Assembly (NCBI RefSeq): GCF_001469955.1 | Contig: NZ_LOPU01000029.1 | Coordinates: forward strand, 558,001 to 622,000 | Origin: Haloprofundus marisrubri | GTDB taxonomy: Archaea > Halobacteriota > Halobacteria > Halobacteriales > Haloferacaceae | Reading direction: 5' to 3' | Length of the DNA stretch: 64,000 bases | Part shown: positions 53,463 to 62,413 of the stretch, in pieces | Numbering within the stretch: the first letter of the stretch is position 1 | Layout: the number at the start of each line of letters is the position of its first letter | Made by a program: the position numbers and the translations under genes | Notes under the pieces: generated by a model | The model's database searches: none | Told to the model about the DNA's origin: nothing | Seen by the model: only the letters and a program-made list of their open reading frames with translations

Positions 53463-54464
53463 ATGGTCGAGACACGAAAGGTGCAGGTGACGGGCGGGTC
53501 GACGTACACTGTTTCGATTCCCAAAGAGTGGGCGACAGAAAACGGCGTCAGCGCCGGCAGCGAAGTCGAGTTCTACCCCGAGGGCGACTCGCTGTTCCTC
53601 ACGCCGCGCACCGAAGAAGAGCGAACCGAGGGGACGCTTGACATCTCGAAGTTGGAGGGCCAAGAACTCGTACGCGCGGTGATGACGATGTACGTCAGCG
53701 GCTTCGACGTTATCGCGCTCGAAAGTGGCCGCATCACCAACGACCAGCGTCGGACCGTCCGACAGGCGACACAGGGACTCGTCGGCCTCGAAGTGTTAGA
53801 GGAGACCCGCGACCGCATCGTCATCCGCGACCTGTTGGACTCCTCGGAACTGTCGATTCACAACGCCGTCACCCGGATGCGACTCATCGCGCTGTCGATG
53901 CTCGAAGACGCGGTGGCCGCACTCGCCGACCTCGACATGGATATGGCCCAAGACGTCATCCAGCGCGACGACGACGTGGACCGCCTCTACATGGTCGTCT
54001 CGCGCATCTTCCGCGCGACGCTCCGAACGCCGAAAGCCGCCGAGGAACTCGGTCTCCCCCGCGAGGTCTGCTTCGACTACCACTCCTGTGCCCGCCAACT
54101 CGAACGGGTCGCCGACCACGCGACGAAAATCGCCCATCTCACGCTCAACATCGAACAACCGGTTCGAGAGGACGTCCTCGACGCGCTCTGGGAACTTCAC
54201 GAGGACGCGACCACCGTCGTCGACGCGGGGATGGACGCCCTGTTTTCGGACGACAGCGTCGAGGCGACGGAAGTCGCAAACGAGGCCCGCGAGTCGGTCC
54301 AAGAGATAGACGAACACGCTCGCACCATCGACGAACTCCTGCGTGAACTCGACCCTGCACGCGCGCAGATGCTCGGCCTCATCGTCGACTCGCTCTCACG
54401 TAGCGCCGACTACGGCGGCAACATCGCCGAGACGGCGCTGCAGAAGGCCGCCCCGACTCCGTAG
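53463..54464 (+). CDS. AbrB-PhoU fusion regulator, paralogue 2
   Basis: A 333-residue protein. Residues 1-41 are an AbrB-type DNA-binding domain (ETRKVQVTGGSTYTVSIPKE, then NGVSAGSEVEFYPEG). Two PhoU repeats follow at about 120-215 and 225-325; the motifs RQLERVADHATKIAHLTLNI and SLSRSADYGGNIAETAL hold the conserved E-x-x-x-D-H and D-x-x-x-N metal positions. It is divergent to the second pst operon and probably controls it. Compared with paralogue 1 the N-terminal domain is alike (TGG-TYTV-PxEW) and the PhoU half is nearer the canonical form. Confidence 0.8.
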   Translation: MVETRKVQVTGGSTYTVSIPKEWATENGVSAGSEVEFYPEGDSLFLTPRTEEERTEGTLDISKLEGQELVRAVMTMYVSGFDVIALESGRITNDQRRTVRQATQGLVGLEVLEETRDRIVIRDLLDSSELSIHNAVTRMRLIALSMLEDAVAALADLDMDMAQDVIQRDDDVDRLYMVVSRIFRATLRTPKAAEELGLPREVCFDYHSCARQLERVADHATKIAHLTLNIEQPVREDVLDALWELHEDATTVVDAGMDALFSDDSVEATEVANEARESVQEIDEHARTIDELLRELDPARAQMLGLIVDSLSRSADYGGNIAETALQKAAPTP

Positions 54465-54602
54465 TCCGCGTCTCGACTCTTCTCGGCCCTTTTCACGTCA
54501 GTTTCGGCCAGTCGTTCGTCAGTCTCGGACGGGACCACCGACCGTCAGTGATTCGAGTACCGTCGCTACCCGACGCTGAGAAAATCGAAAATGTAGAACC
54601 GA

Positions 54603-54977
54603 TTACTCGTCGACGAGCACGGCGTTGACCTGTCCGGTCTGGCCCGGACGGGAGGTCACGCGTGCGCGGCCGGCGGAGGTCTCGATGATTGCGCCTTTCG
54701 TGATGATGTTTCGGCGGGCGTAGTTGACGTTCGAGGGGTTGTCGACGACGTTCTCGATGTCGGCCTCGCTGACCTCGCCACCTTCTGCGACCTGCGCGAC
54801 GTTCGTCGCCAGTGCGCGCGTCTTCGTGTTGCTGCCGCGGGAGTCGATAGTCTGGAAGCGCGGTTCGCCGACGGTGGTCTCCGCAGGCTGGCGGCCGAGC
54901 TGGTAGCGCTTCTTGTTGCTGGCCGGTCGGAGGCGACCGCCCGTTCGCTTTCGCTGGGAGCGTCCTTGGTCCTTCAT
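54603..54977 (-). CDS. rps8e: Ribosomal protein S8e
   Basis: A 124-residue small-subunit protein. KDQGRSQRKRTGGRLRPASN and KKRYQLGRQPAETTVGE open the family; NPSNVNYARRNIITKGAIIE and ARVTSRPGQTGQVNAVLVDE close it. Archaeal S8e proteins of about 125 residues lack the large insertion of eukaryotic eS8. The start at ATG 54977 agrees with the family. Transcribed alone. Confidence 0.93.
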   Translation of the reverse strand: MKDQGRSQRKRTGGRLRPASNKKRYQLGRQPAETTVGEPRFQTIDSRGSNTKTRALATNVAQVAEGGEVSEADIENVVDNPSNVNYARRNIITKGAIIETSAGRARVTSRPGQTGQVNAVLVDE

Positions 54978-55129
54978 ACCCCGAAGAACTGCCAGCAACT
55001 ACTTGAATCGCTCGAACTTGCATCGCCGTCGACGGGGACGGACGCCCGCGTTCGCGGGTCACGCCTCGTTACCCCGGCACTCGCCGCGAGTAGCAAGGTT
55101 TAGTGACCGTCCCTCCCGTGTCTCGCTCA

Positions 55130-55594
55130 ATGAGTCTGCAGACCGCAACGGCCGTCCCGTTCCGTCAGCGCGGGAGCGAACGACTCGGCGAGGGCGAGTT
55201 CGTGGTCGTGCTGTCGCTGGACCGTGGGTGGTTCTCGCCGGACCAAGCGAAGCGACTCGTCGACGTCGCGGTCGGCCGCGGCCTCCTCGACCGCGACGAC
55301 GACAGCGGTGACCTCGTCCCCACGTTCGACCCCGAAGCCGTCGAGATTCCTCGCGAGTTCGTCCCCGACGAATCCATCCTCCGCGAGCAGTCGACGTTCG
55401 AGCGGGTTCTCGACGCGTTGGTCGCCGAGGGCATCGACAAACAGCGTGCGGTGGCGGCGGCCAACGAACGCCAGCACCGTCTCGGCGTGACCTTGGAGAC
55501 GGCGGCGGTGCTCACCGCCCGCAGCGAAGGCGTCGACGTCGACGACGTCGCCGGTTCCGTCCGTACTGAACTAATCGAAACCGAAGCCGAGTAA
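55130..55594 (+). CDS. DUF2240 family protein
   Basis: A 154-residue acidic protein, MSLQTATAVPFRQRGSERLG, with the DUF2240 pattern of a winged-helix-like N-terminal half (FSPDQAKRLVDVAVGRGLLD) and a helical C-terminal half (STFERVLDALVAEGIDKQRAVA). GGTTTAGTGA at 55098-55107 is a TATA-like box about 25 bases before ATG 55130. DUF2240 genes are often near DNA repair or ribosomal genes; function is unknown. Confidence 0.65.
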   Translation: MSLQTATAVPFRQRGSERLGEGEFVVVLSLDRGWFSPDQAKRLVDVAVGRGLLDRDDDSGDLVPTFDPEAVEIPREFVPDESILREQSTFERVLDALVAEGIDKQRAVAAANERQHRLGVTLETAAVLTARSEGVDVDDVAGSVRTELIETEAE

Positions 55595-55617
55595 CCCACG
55601 ACGCGCCTTCGGTCGGT

Positions 55618-56067
55618 ATGGCCGACGACCATCTCGCCGACGGAAAGCGTATCGCCCAACTCCTCGCATCCGAACTGGAAGGCGGCGGTTCCTCGGACCG
55701 CCTCCGCGTCGCTGACGCCGACCCGGACGTCGAGGCGACGGCAGACGGCGCGTTCGCCTACGCGGTCGACGCACTCGCGTCCGATGCCGAGAGTGACGCC
55801 GACGGCGGCGACACAGACGGCGACCACGACGACCACGACGACGCAGAAACCGAGACTCGTCTCGCCGAAGTGTTCGTTCAGTCCGACCGTGCGCGCGTGG
55901 AGTTTCTCGTCGACCCGGCGGTTGCCGTCGATGCCGCCGAGAACGCGAACCTCCGGGTTCGCCCGAAGGCGGTCCGTCCACCACGGACGCTCGTCTTCGT
56001 CGAAGACGGCGCGCAGGTGAAGTGGATTCTCCCCGTGTTCGAGGCGGTGCTCGCCCACGAGAACTGA
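55618..56067 (+). CDS. Conserved haloarchaeal acidic protein, unknown function
   Basis: A 149-residue soluble protein starting 23 bases after the previous gene, probably co-transcribed. The N-terminal helix is KRIAQLLASELEG; a His/Asp-rich linker (DGDHDDHDDAETE) separates a C-terminal beta-rich domain (ARVEFLVDPAVAVDAAENAN, VRPPRTLVFVEDGAQVKWIL). No family identified by eye. Confidence 0.55.
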   Translation: MADDHLADGKRIAQLLASELEGGGSSDRLRVADADPDVEATADGAFAYAVDALASDAESDADGGDTDGDHDDHDDAETETRLAEVFVQSDRARVEFLVDPAVAVDAAENANLRVRPKAVRPPRTLVFVEDGAQVKWILPVFEAVLAHEN

Positions 56068-56208
56068 GTCCGGCCACGACACTCGGTGTCAAATCGAACG
56101 CTCACGATTGTATTTACTCGATAATGAGTAAGTCTTTTCAGCAGCAGTCGGCTCTCTCTACTCGATGATTCAGTGTACCTCCAAACCCTCTGCAGGAGTG
56201 TTCGTACG

Positions 56209-56517
56209 ATGATGTGGCAGGACTTCATCTTCCTCGCCGGCAGCGTCTTCTCGCTCGTCGTTCTCGTTCCGACGCTGCGCGACTCGATGGCGAACGTCCC
56301 CCTCGGAACGACGCTCCCGTCGGCGACTATCGGCATCATCTACGGAACCACCTTCTTCACACTCGGCATGACGCTCTCGGCTGTCGGGTCGCTTCTGACT
56401 GGCGTCATGTGGAGTCTCATCGCGCTGCTTCGCTCGCCGCATCGCTTCAGCGACCGGTTCGGTGCGGACCAGAATCAATCGCCGTCGCCGCGTTCGACTC
56501 CGCAAAACGCCGACTGA
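56209..56517 (+). CDS. Small membrane protein with three helices
   Basis: A 102-residue protein starting MMWQDFIFLAGSVFSLVVLV. Three hydrophobic segments follow at about 3-20, 38-56 and 62-76, and a polar tail. GGAG lies about 11 bases before the first ATG (56194-56198). The pattern WQDFxFLxGS-xS is common among haloarchaeal small membrane proteins of unknown function. Confidence 0.6.
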   Translation: MMWQDFIFLAGSVFSLVVLVPTLRDSMANVPLGTTLPSATIGIIYGTTFFTLGMTLSAVGSLLTGVMWSLIALLRSPHRFSDRFGADQNQSPSPRSTPQNAD

Positions 56518-56691
56518 ACGTCGGTCCGACCGGTCCACGACGGCGAACTCCGCATCGCCGCCCGCACTACCCGTACCACCCGCACCGAACCCCGCTGACT
56601 CCCTTCGTTTCTCGATTCCGTTGGGCAACCCGCCGAGCGACCGTTCCGCGTAGAAATCAGGTTTTTCTCCACCGAAGGCGAATGTGATGGC

Positions 56692-57426
56692 ATGCTGCCC
56701 ACGATACGGGGCGTCATCGACCGTCGTATCCTCGTCAACTTCCGGGTGGACCCGGAAGCACTGGACGGCGTCCTCCCCGACCCCTTCAGCCCTCAGACCG
56801 TCGACGGGTACGGAATCGCCGGCATCTGCCTCATCCGGTTCCGGGACCTTCGCCCGCGAGGATTCCCCGCTCAGTTCGGCGTCGGGTCGGAGAACGCCGC
56901 CCACCGAATCGCAGTCGAGTGGACCGAGGAGGGCGAACGTCGAACCGGCGTGTACGTCCCGCGTCGGGACACGAACTCCACGTTCAACACGCTCTTGGGC
57001 GGGAGGCTGTTCTCGGGCGTCTACCACCACGCCTCCTTCGAGACACGTGAATCGGACAGTCGCTACGAAGTGGAGATGACCAGCGACGACGGCGAGGCGT
57101 ACGTTCAGGTCGCTGGCGACAGGGCCGACGCGTTGCCGGCAGACAGCGTGTTCGACTCGCTTTCGGCGTCGTCTCGGTTCTTCGAGCAGGGGTCGCTCGG
57201 ACACTCACCGACGAAGCGGGGAGAGTCGTACGACGCGATGGAACTCGACGCCTTCGAGTGGGAGGTGACGCCGCTCGACGTCGACTCGGTCGGGTCGAGT
57301 TACTTCGAGAACTCTTCGGAGTTCGACGACGACGCCGTCGAGTTCGACCACGCGTTGCTGATGGAGGATATCGACCACGAGTGGCACGAACGCGAATCGG
57401 TCTGTTCGGCACCGGCATCGAACTGA
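56692..57426 (+). CDS. DUF2071 family protein
   Basis: A 244-residue protein. TIRGVIDRRILVNFRVDPEA, LDGVLPDPFSPQTVDGYGIA and GICLIRFRDLRPRG are the DUF2071 N-terminal hallmarks; the family has an acetoacetate-decarboxylase-like beta-barrel fold. The barrel continues with YVPRRDTNSTFNTLLGGRLF and SGVYHHASFE. The active-site lysine of true decarboxylases is not evident. Function unknown. A pyrimidine-rich GTTTTTCTCC element precedes the ATG at 56692. Confidence 0.7.
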   Translation: MLPTIRGVIDRRILVNFRVDPEALDGVLPDPFSPQTVDGYGIAGICLIRFRDLRPRGFPAQFGVGSENAAHRIAVEWTEEGERRTGVYVPRRDTNSTFNTLLGGRLFSGVYHHASFETRESDSRYEVEMTSDDGEAYVQVAGDRADALPADSVFDSLSASSRFFEQGSLGHSPTKRGESYDAMELDAFEWEVTPLDVDSVGSSYFENSSEFDDDAVEFDHALLMEDIDHEWHERESVCSAPASN

Positions 57427-57548
57427 CCGGCGCTTCGACGAGCGACCGACTGAGTCTCACAGACCGTCGCACGACAATCGAGAACGCAGTCCGAGTGAAA
57501 CAGGCCCGACGGACTCGTACTCACAAGCTGTGCTTCGAATTCAGCGAA

Positions 57549-57992
57549 TCAGCCGGCAGGCTCTTCGAGTGAGCGTCTCTCGTGGAGTCGAGTCGCTATC
57601 CACCCGCCGATACCACCACCGATGGCTCCGACGAGCGCTCCGACGCCGACGATGAACAGCAACATCGTCGGTACGGCAATCAGCACGGTCACGAGTGCCT
57701 CCTCCGCAATCCAGACAGCGAACGTACGAGATGCAGCAAAGAGCAAGAACACACCTCCCGGTACTATGCCAACGACTCCCGCAACGATACCTGCCCGAGA
57801 CGGTTTCGACTCGTTACGTTCGGCGAGATAGCCGGCTAACAACCCGCCGACCACCACGAGGTTCGCCGAGAAACCCCCGGAACCCAGCGGCCAGTTCTGT
57901 CCGAGCGTCAGTGCTATTGCGACGACGCCACCGACGAGGCCGAATCTCCAGACGGAGGATGTTTTGTTTTCAATTGTTTCGAGTTCAGACAT
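57549..57992 (-). CDS. Membrane protein, DUF5518-like
   Basis: A 147-residue protein with four transmembrane helices (about 17-33, 45-60, 70-95 and 105-130). Gly-rich helix packing is visible: GSGGFSANLVVVGGLLAGYL, VGALVGAIGGGIGGWIATRL. Such four-helix proteins with a conserved glycine-rich second helix are placed in DUF5518 in haloarchaea. A TATATA sequence at 58036-58043 lies about 45 bases upstream. Confidence 0.6.
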   Translation of the reverse strand: MSELETIENKTSSVWRFGLVGGVVAIALTLGQNWPLGSGGFSANLVVVGGLLAGYLAERNESKPSRAGIVAGVVGIVPGGVFLLFAASRTFAVWIAEEALVTVLIAVPTMLLFIVGVGALVGAIGGGIGGWIATRLHERRSLEEPAG

Positions 57993-58103
57993 AATACCTG
58001 TCGTTGTGCGTACACCATCACAGACCGGCTGAACATATATAACGATAGCTCCGCTCTCTCGCCACCCGACTCTCGTGTCCAACCCGCTGACCGACCGCGT
58101 GGC

Positions 58104-58110
58104 TTTTTAT
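58104..58110 (+). promoter_or_regulatory. TATA-like box of nurA
   Basis: TTTTTAT ending 23 bases before ATG 58134, spacing for a leaderless transcript. Confidence 0.45.
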
Positions 58111-58133
58111 CGGATGCGACACCCACTGCGGGT

Positions 58134-59390
58134 ATGACCCTCGACCCCGTCCACGTCGACGGTATCGCGGCGTTGGCCCGCGAACTCGCCGAGAACGTCG
58201 ACGACACCGACCACACGGACCTCGCGCGGACGGTGTGGGACGAGTGGCTCGACCCGCTGCGGTACGACGGCCGGACGGTGGTCGAACCGCTCGGCGAGCA
58301 GTCGCTCCGTGCCGCCGACATCGACGACATCGCCCTCGCCGACCGGCCGTTCGAGACGGTCCACGGCCTCGACTCCGGCACCATCAACCCGACCACCTTC
58401 GAGAACGGTCTGGTGTTGGACATGGCGCACGCGGCGATGGCGAGCGTTCCCTCCGACCTCGAACTGCATCGGTCGCGCAGCATCGTCCTCACGACGCACA
58501 CGAACGACCGCTACGCGAAACTCGGCACCGAGTGGCAGAGCCACGACGACGAGTACAGTCGCCTCCGCGTGCTCCAAGCGCCCAACGTGAACCGCTACGC
58601 CGAGGGCGTCGTCCACGCGCTGTCTCTGTACCTCGCCGAGAGCGAACACGCGCTTCGACACGCCGACGACGTCTCGGACCTCCTGATTCTCGACGGCCCC
58701 ATCTACCCGAAAGAACTGTTCAACTGGCGGGACCGCGACGCCGAACTCCGCGAACTCGCCGCGGAGGCGAAACCGAAGCATATCGTCGAGAACTACGTCC
58801 GCCTCGTCGAGCGATTCGTCGACCGCGACGTGCCGCTTGTCGGCTTCGTGAAGAATCCGATTTCGAGGCTCGTCACCCGAACCCTCCAGACGAAAGGCGT
58901 CGACGCCCCGTGGGCCGACGACACGGCGCTGTTCTCCCGACTTCTCGAACGACGCACGCGGCCGGACGCCGGAGGCGAACCCGAGCGGCTGACCGACGAC
59001 CTCACTTTTACCTCGTGGTTCGTCTCCCGCGGTGGCTCCGACCGGACGCTCGCCGCCGACGGCGATGCGCTCGGCGTCGACCGGGAACTCGACCCCGAAC
59101 TGTACGAAGTGACCTTTTTCGTCGTCTACGACCCGCGACACGGCGTCCTCTACAAGGTCGAAGCGCCGTACGCGTTCACTCGTGACGACGACCGCCGCGC
59201 GAAACTCACCCGACAGATACTGCACGACGTCGCGGGTGCGCGCGGGCCGCCGCCTGCGGTGACGAAAGCCGACGAACTCGCCCGCATCAGCGCCCACGAG
59301 AAAGGCTCGTTGCGACGAAAACTGGCCGAGGACGTCGGCTCCGACTACGTCCGGACGTACAACGGCCTCCGCTGGGGCGACCTCTACTGA
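58134..59390 (+). CDS. nurA: NurA 5'-to-3' nuclease
   Basis: A 418-residue nuclease that, with HerA and Mre11-Rad50, resects double-strand breaks. An RNase H-like active site begins with HGLDSGT (about residues 77-83; the aspartate is catalytic). LLILDGPIYPKELFNWRDRD (about 180-200) has a second acidic position, and VGFVKNPISRLVTR plus VVYDPRHGVLYKVEAPYAF mark the later NurA motifs. The pairing partner herA is 500 bases downstream on the same strand; another gene lies antisense between them. Confidence 0.88.
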   Translation: MTLDPVHVDGIAALARELAENVDDTDHTDLARTVWDEWLDPLRYDGRTVVEPLGEQSLRAADIDDIALADRPFETVHGLDSGTINPTTFENGLVLDMAHAAMASVPSDLELHRSRSIVLTTHTNDRYAKLGTEWQSHDDEYSRLRVLQAPNVNRYAEGVVHALSLYLAESEHALRHADDVSDLLILDGPIYPKELFNWRDRDAELRELAAEAKPKHIVENYVRLVERFVDRDVPLVGFVKNPISRLVTRTLQTKGVDAPWADDTALFSRLLERRTRPDAGGEPERLTDDLTFTSWFVSRGGSDRTLAADGDALGVDRELDPELYEVTFFVVYDPRHGVLYKVEAPYAFTRDDDRRAKLTRQILHDVAGARGPPPAVTKADELARISAHEKGSLRRKLAEDVGSDYVRTYNGLRWGDLY

Positions 59391-59414
59391 GAACGAGCGC
59401 TACAGCGACGACGC

Positions 59415-59756
59415 CTACCGACGCCCGGGTTCGGTCTTCTCCACTGCTATCTCGACGTCGTCTTCGGCGACGCCGACGCGCGCGAACTGCGTCCGAATGT
59501 GGGCTTTCGCCGCCGTCAGCGCTTGGTCGCGGGTGTCGAATCCCCGTGGCATCGGCGATTCGAAGGCGACCCGAATCGTCTCGCCGTCGATTTCGGTCGG
59601 CGACCCGCCGCTTTCGACCTCGTAGAACTCGTCGCAGACCCAGACGTACGGCGCGTCCTCGTCGGGCGCGCCTTTGAACGACGGCGCGACTTCGCCACGC
59701 TCGAAAATCGTCCCGGTGAGCGCCGTCCCGCCGCCAGAGCCGCGAACCAGAAGCAT
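59415..59756 (-). CDS. Conserved haloarchaeal protein between nurA and herA
   Basis: A 113-residue acidic protein, MLLVRGSGGGTALTGTIFER, with a beta-rich N-terminal half and a helical DQALTAAKAHIRTQFARVGV. No metal motif or membrane segment. It is placed antisense between the nurA and herA genes. The family is recurrent in haloarchaea; function unknown. Confidence 0.6.
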   Translation of the reverse strand: MLLVRGSGGGTALTGTIFERGEVAPSFKGAPDEDAPYVWVCDEFYEVESGGSPTEIDGETIRVAFESPMPRGFDTRDQALTAAKAHIRTQFARVGVAEDDVEIAVEKTEPGRR

Positions 59757-59888
59757 ACCCGACGTACGTACGCGAGCCTAAAAAGCGATGGTCCAACGGT
59801 CTGCGCTCTCGTCTGCCGTCGTCCGTTCTCGCCCATCGCCGTCCGCCGGAGGGAAAGGTCCATCAAGGGGGCCGTCGTGTGCCGAGAT

Positions 59889-61772
59889 ATGTCTAACCTC
59901 GGTGACTTCACCGAATTCGACCCCGACGACGACAGCGGTGACTCCGCCGAGTCCGCCGAATCCGCCGAGTCGCGGACCGATGCCGATGCCGCGGACCCTA
60001 CCTCCGCCACCGCGTCCAACGGCGACGCCGGCGATGCTCAGACGCCCGACACCGACGCCGGCGAGCAGTCCTTCGACCGCCTCGACGTGGAACCGGCTAC
60101 CTCCGACCGCGGCATCGGCGCGCTCTCGGTGTCGCAGGGACTCTGCGTCGCCGAGGACGAACGCGACACCGCTCTGCGCGCGTTCGTCACGACCGGAAAT
60201 CGCGACACCGTCCGCCTCGGCAAGTACCTGCTCGTCCCGTATCCGGACGCGGAGACGCTGTTCTGTCGTATCACGGGCCTCGAATACGCCCAGGAGTTCC
60301 AAGCCGACGACGCCACCGAGATTCACGCCCGCCGGGCGATGCGCCGGACCGAATTCCCCGAACGCGACTACAAGTTCGTCGCGGCGCTGGACCCTGTCGC
60401 CGTGCTCTACGACGACGGAGACGAACTGAAACGGCGGATGACCGACCGCGTCCCCAAACCCGGCGCGACGGTGATGGAGGCGACGGACGCCGACGAAATC
60501 AAAACGGGCCTAAAGATTCCCGGCGAGGGCGTCTTCTTGGGTCATCTCTCCGTCGGCGGCGAGAAGGTCCGCACCGCCGCGGACCCGCCGACCATCGACT
60601 ACCGAGTCAAGGACGACTACACCGAGGGCGACCCGCTCGTCTTCCGGCACACCCTCGTCGCGGGTGGGACGGGGTCGGGGAAGACCCACGCCTCGAAGAA
60701 CGTGCTGCGGCAGTATCTCGCCGACGAACGCGCCTACGAGATGGGCGACGGCCGAACCACGCAACCGGCGGTCGTCCAGTTCGACCCGCAGGACGAGTAC
60801 GCGCAGATGCACGACGACAACGACGAACTCGATTCGGAGTTCGCCCGTCGCCTCGAACGTGAGGGTGTCGCCTACGGCGGCCACGACGACACCCTCGCGT
60901 TCGTCCCGCAGGTCGGCGATGCCTCCTACCCCGGCGAGGGCCACCGCGCCGAGCGTGTCCGCTTCACCATCCCCTTCTCGATGGTCCGGCGCTGGCCGTG
61001 GCTGGTCGCGGGCGCGGCGCTCAACGACAATCAGTACAACGCGCTGACGCTGCTGTTGGACCGCTACTTCCGGCAGAACCCCTCGGGCACCTACAAGGGA
61101 TTCCAGAACTTCCTCGACGACCCGGCGTTGCGCGAGGAACTCAACGAGTCCGGACACGTCCACGAGGCGACGTTCGACGCGGTCAAACGGAAAACGCGGA
61201 CCAAAGCGGCCAACGACGTGTTCGACGGCGACGCCGAGCCAATCACCGAGTTGGTCCACCAACTCGTCCGCCCCGGTGGCCTCACCGTCGTGCCGACGTA
61301 TCACGTCTCGAACAGCCGTGCGGCGGAGATGGTCGTTCTCGCGGTGTCGAGTCTACTCATCGACGAGAAGCTCTCGAACGACCCCGAGTACGACCGTATC
61401 GACGACACGCCGGTCGTTCTCGGCATGGACGAGGCGCACAACTTCCTCGCCGACGCCGACAGCGTCCAAGCGAGAAACGTCATCGGGAAGTTCACCGAGG
61501 CGGCCAAGCAGGGCCGAAAGGAGCGACTGGGACTGTTCCTCATCACGCAGGACCCCCAGGATATCGCCGAGTCGGTGTTCAAACAGGTAAACACGAAAGT
61601 CGTCCTCAACCTCGGCGACGAAGACGCGATAAAGTCGGTGAACATCCCGCCGAACCTCGAAAGCAAGGTGCCGTACATGGAGAAAGGCCAGATGGTCGTC
61701 TACTCGCCGGACAACTCCGAACCGGTCGAACTCATCGGCCTGCCGAAGTGTGTGACCCGCCACGGGCGGTAG
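59889..61772 (+). CDS. herA: HerA hexameric DNA translocase
   Basis: A 627-residue FtsK/HerA ATPase. The first 70 residues are an acidic linker (ESAESAESRTDADAADPTS). A HAS-type barrel (about 80-180) precedes the RecA core: Walker A VAGGTGSGKTHAS near 257-266, Walker B VVLGMDEAHNFLAD near 508-519, and the downstream FLITQDPQDIAESVFKQVNT with a sensor Gln/Thr and the arginine-finger GRKERLGL. HerA feeds NurA with DNA during end resection. Start ATG 59889; longer frames upstream have no family features. Confidence 0.92.
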   Translation: MSNLGDFTEFDPDDDSGDSAESAESAESRTDADAADPTSATASNGDAGDAQTPDTDAGEQSFDRLDVEPATSDRGIGALSVSQGLCVAEDERDTALRAFVTTGNRDTVRLGKYLLVPYPDAETLFCRITGLEYAQEFQADDATEIHARRAMRRTEFPERDYKFVAALDPVAVLYDDGDELKRRMTDRVPKPGATVMEATDADEIKTGLKIPGEGVFLGHLSVGGEKVRTAADPPTIDYRVKDDYTEGDPLVFRHTLVAGGTGSGKTHASKNVLRQYLADERAYEMGDGRTTQPAVVQFDPQDEYAQMHDDNDELDSEFARRLEREGVAYGGHDDTLAFVPQVGDASYPGEGHRAERVRFTIPFSMVRRWPWLVAGAALNDNQYNALTLLLDRYFRQNPSGTYKGFQNFLDDPALREELNESGHVHEATFDAVKRKTRTKAANDVFDGDAEPITELVHQLVRPGGLTVVPTYHVSNSRAAEMVVLAVSSLLIDEKLSNDPEYDRIDDTPVVLGMDEAHNFLADADSVQARNVIGKFTEAAKQGRKERLGLFLITQDPQDIAESVFKQVNTKVVLNLGDEDAIKSVNIPPNLESKVPYMEKGQMVVYSPDNSEPVELIGLPKCVTRHGR

Positions 61773-61873
61773 TCGGCCGCGACCCGCGCTGGGTTCTTGG
61801 TAACTTCCAATACATCGCCAGTAACGCCATCCGCCGAAACGCACTTTACTTCTAGCAGAGCGTATGTCATGGT

Positions 61874-62293
61874 ATGACAAAACATATCCTCGTTCCGGTG
61901 GACGGGTCGCCGCAGTCGACGGCGGCGCTGTCGTTCGTCGCCGAGGAGTGGCCGGAGGCGACGGTGACGCTCCTGCACGTCATCAACCCCGCCGACGCCG
62001 GTGGCAACCCCAGCGCGGGTATCCCGAGCGGTGCGGAGGAGTGGTACGAGAGCGAGAAATCCCGGTCAGCGTCGCTGTTGGCCGACGCGGCGTCGATAGT
62101 CGAACCCAACGTGCGGATGCGTACGGAGGTCGGACGCCCGACACGAACGATTCTCGACGTCGTCGACTCCGGCGAGTTCGACCACGTCGTGATGGGAAGT
62201 CACGGCCGAAGCGGCGTCTCGCGGATTCTCCTCGGCAGCGTCACCGAAGCAGTCGTCCGCGGGTCGCCGGTGCCGGTGACTATCGTCCGGTAG
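61874..62293 (+). CDS. Universal stress protein A family
   Basis: A 139-residue UspA domain. ILVPVDGSPQSTAAL begins the fold; the ATP-binding signature G-x2-G-x9-G(S/T) is seen as MGSHGRSGVSRILLGSVTE, followed by VVRGSPVPVTIV. TATA-like CTTTACTT at about 61844-61851. Binds ATP in most haloarchaeal members with this signature. Stress role inferred. Confidence 0.85.
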   Translation: MTKHILVPVDGSPQSTAALSFVAEEWPEATVTLLHVINPADAGGNPSAGIPSGAEEWYESEKSRSASLLADAASIVEPNVRMRTEVGRPTRTILDVVDSGEFDHVVMGSHGRSGVSRILLGSVTEAVVRGSPVPVTIVR

Positions 62294-62413
62294 TTCCCGA
62301 CGAAGTCGCCGGAGGGTCGCCTTCGCAGAGTCCCGACGAACGTGTCATACAGATACCGGAATAATCGACGGGCACCGCCCGGTTTAGTCCGCTGTCGCTC
62401 CAACTCGGGGTCG

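Noticed and set aside
59499-59888. An N-terminal extension of HerA
   Set aside because: It is antisense to the small gene between nurA and herA and has basic, repetitive composition unlike the acidic mature protein.
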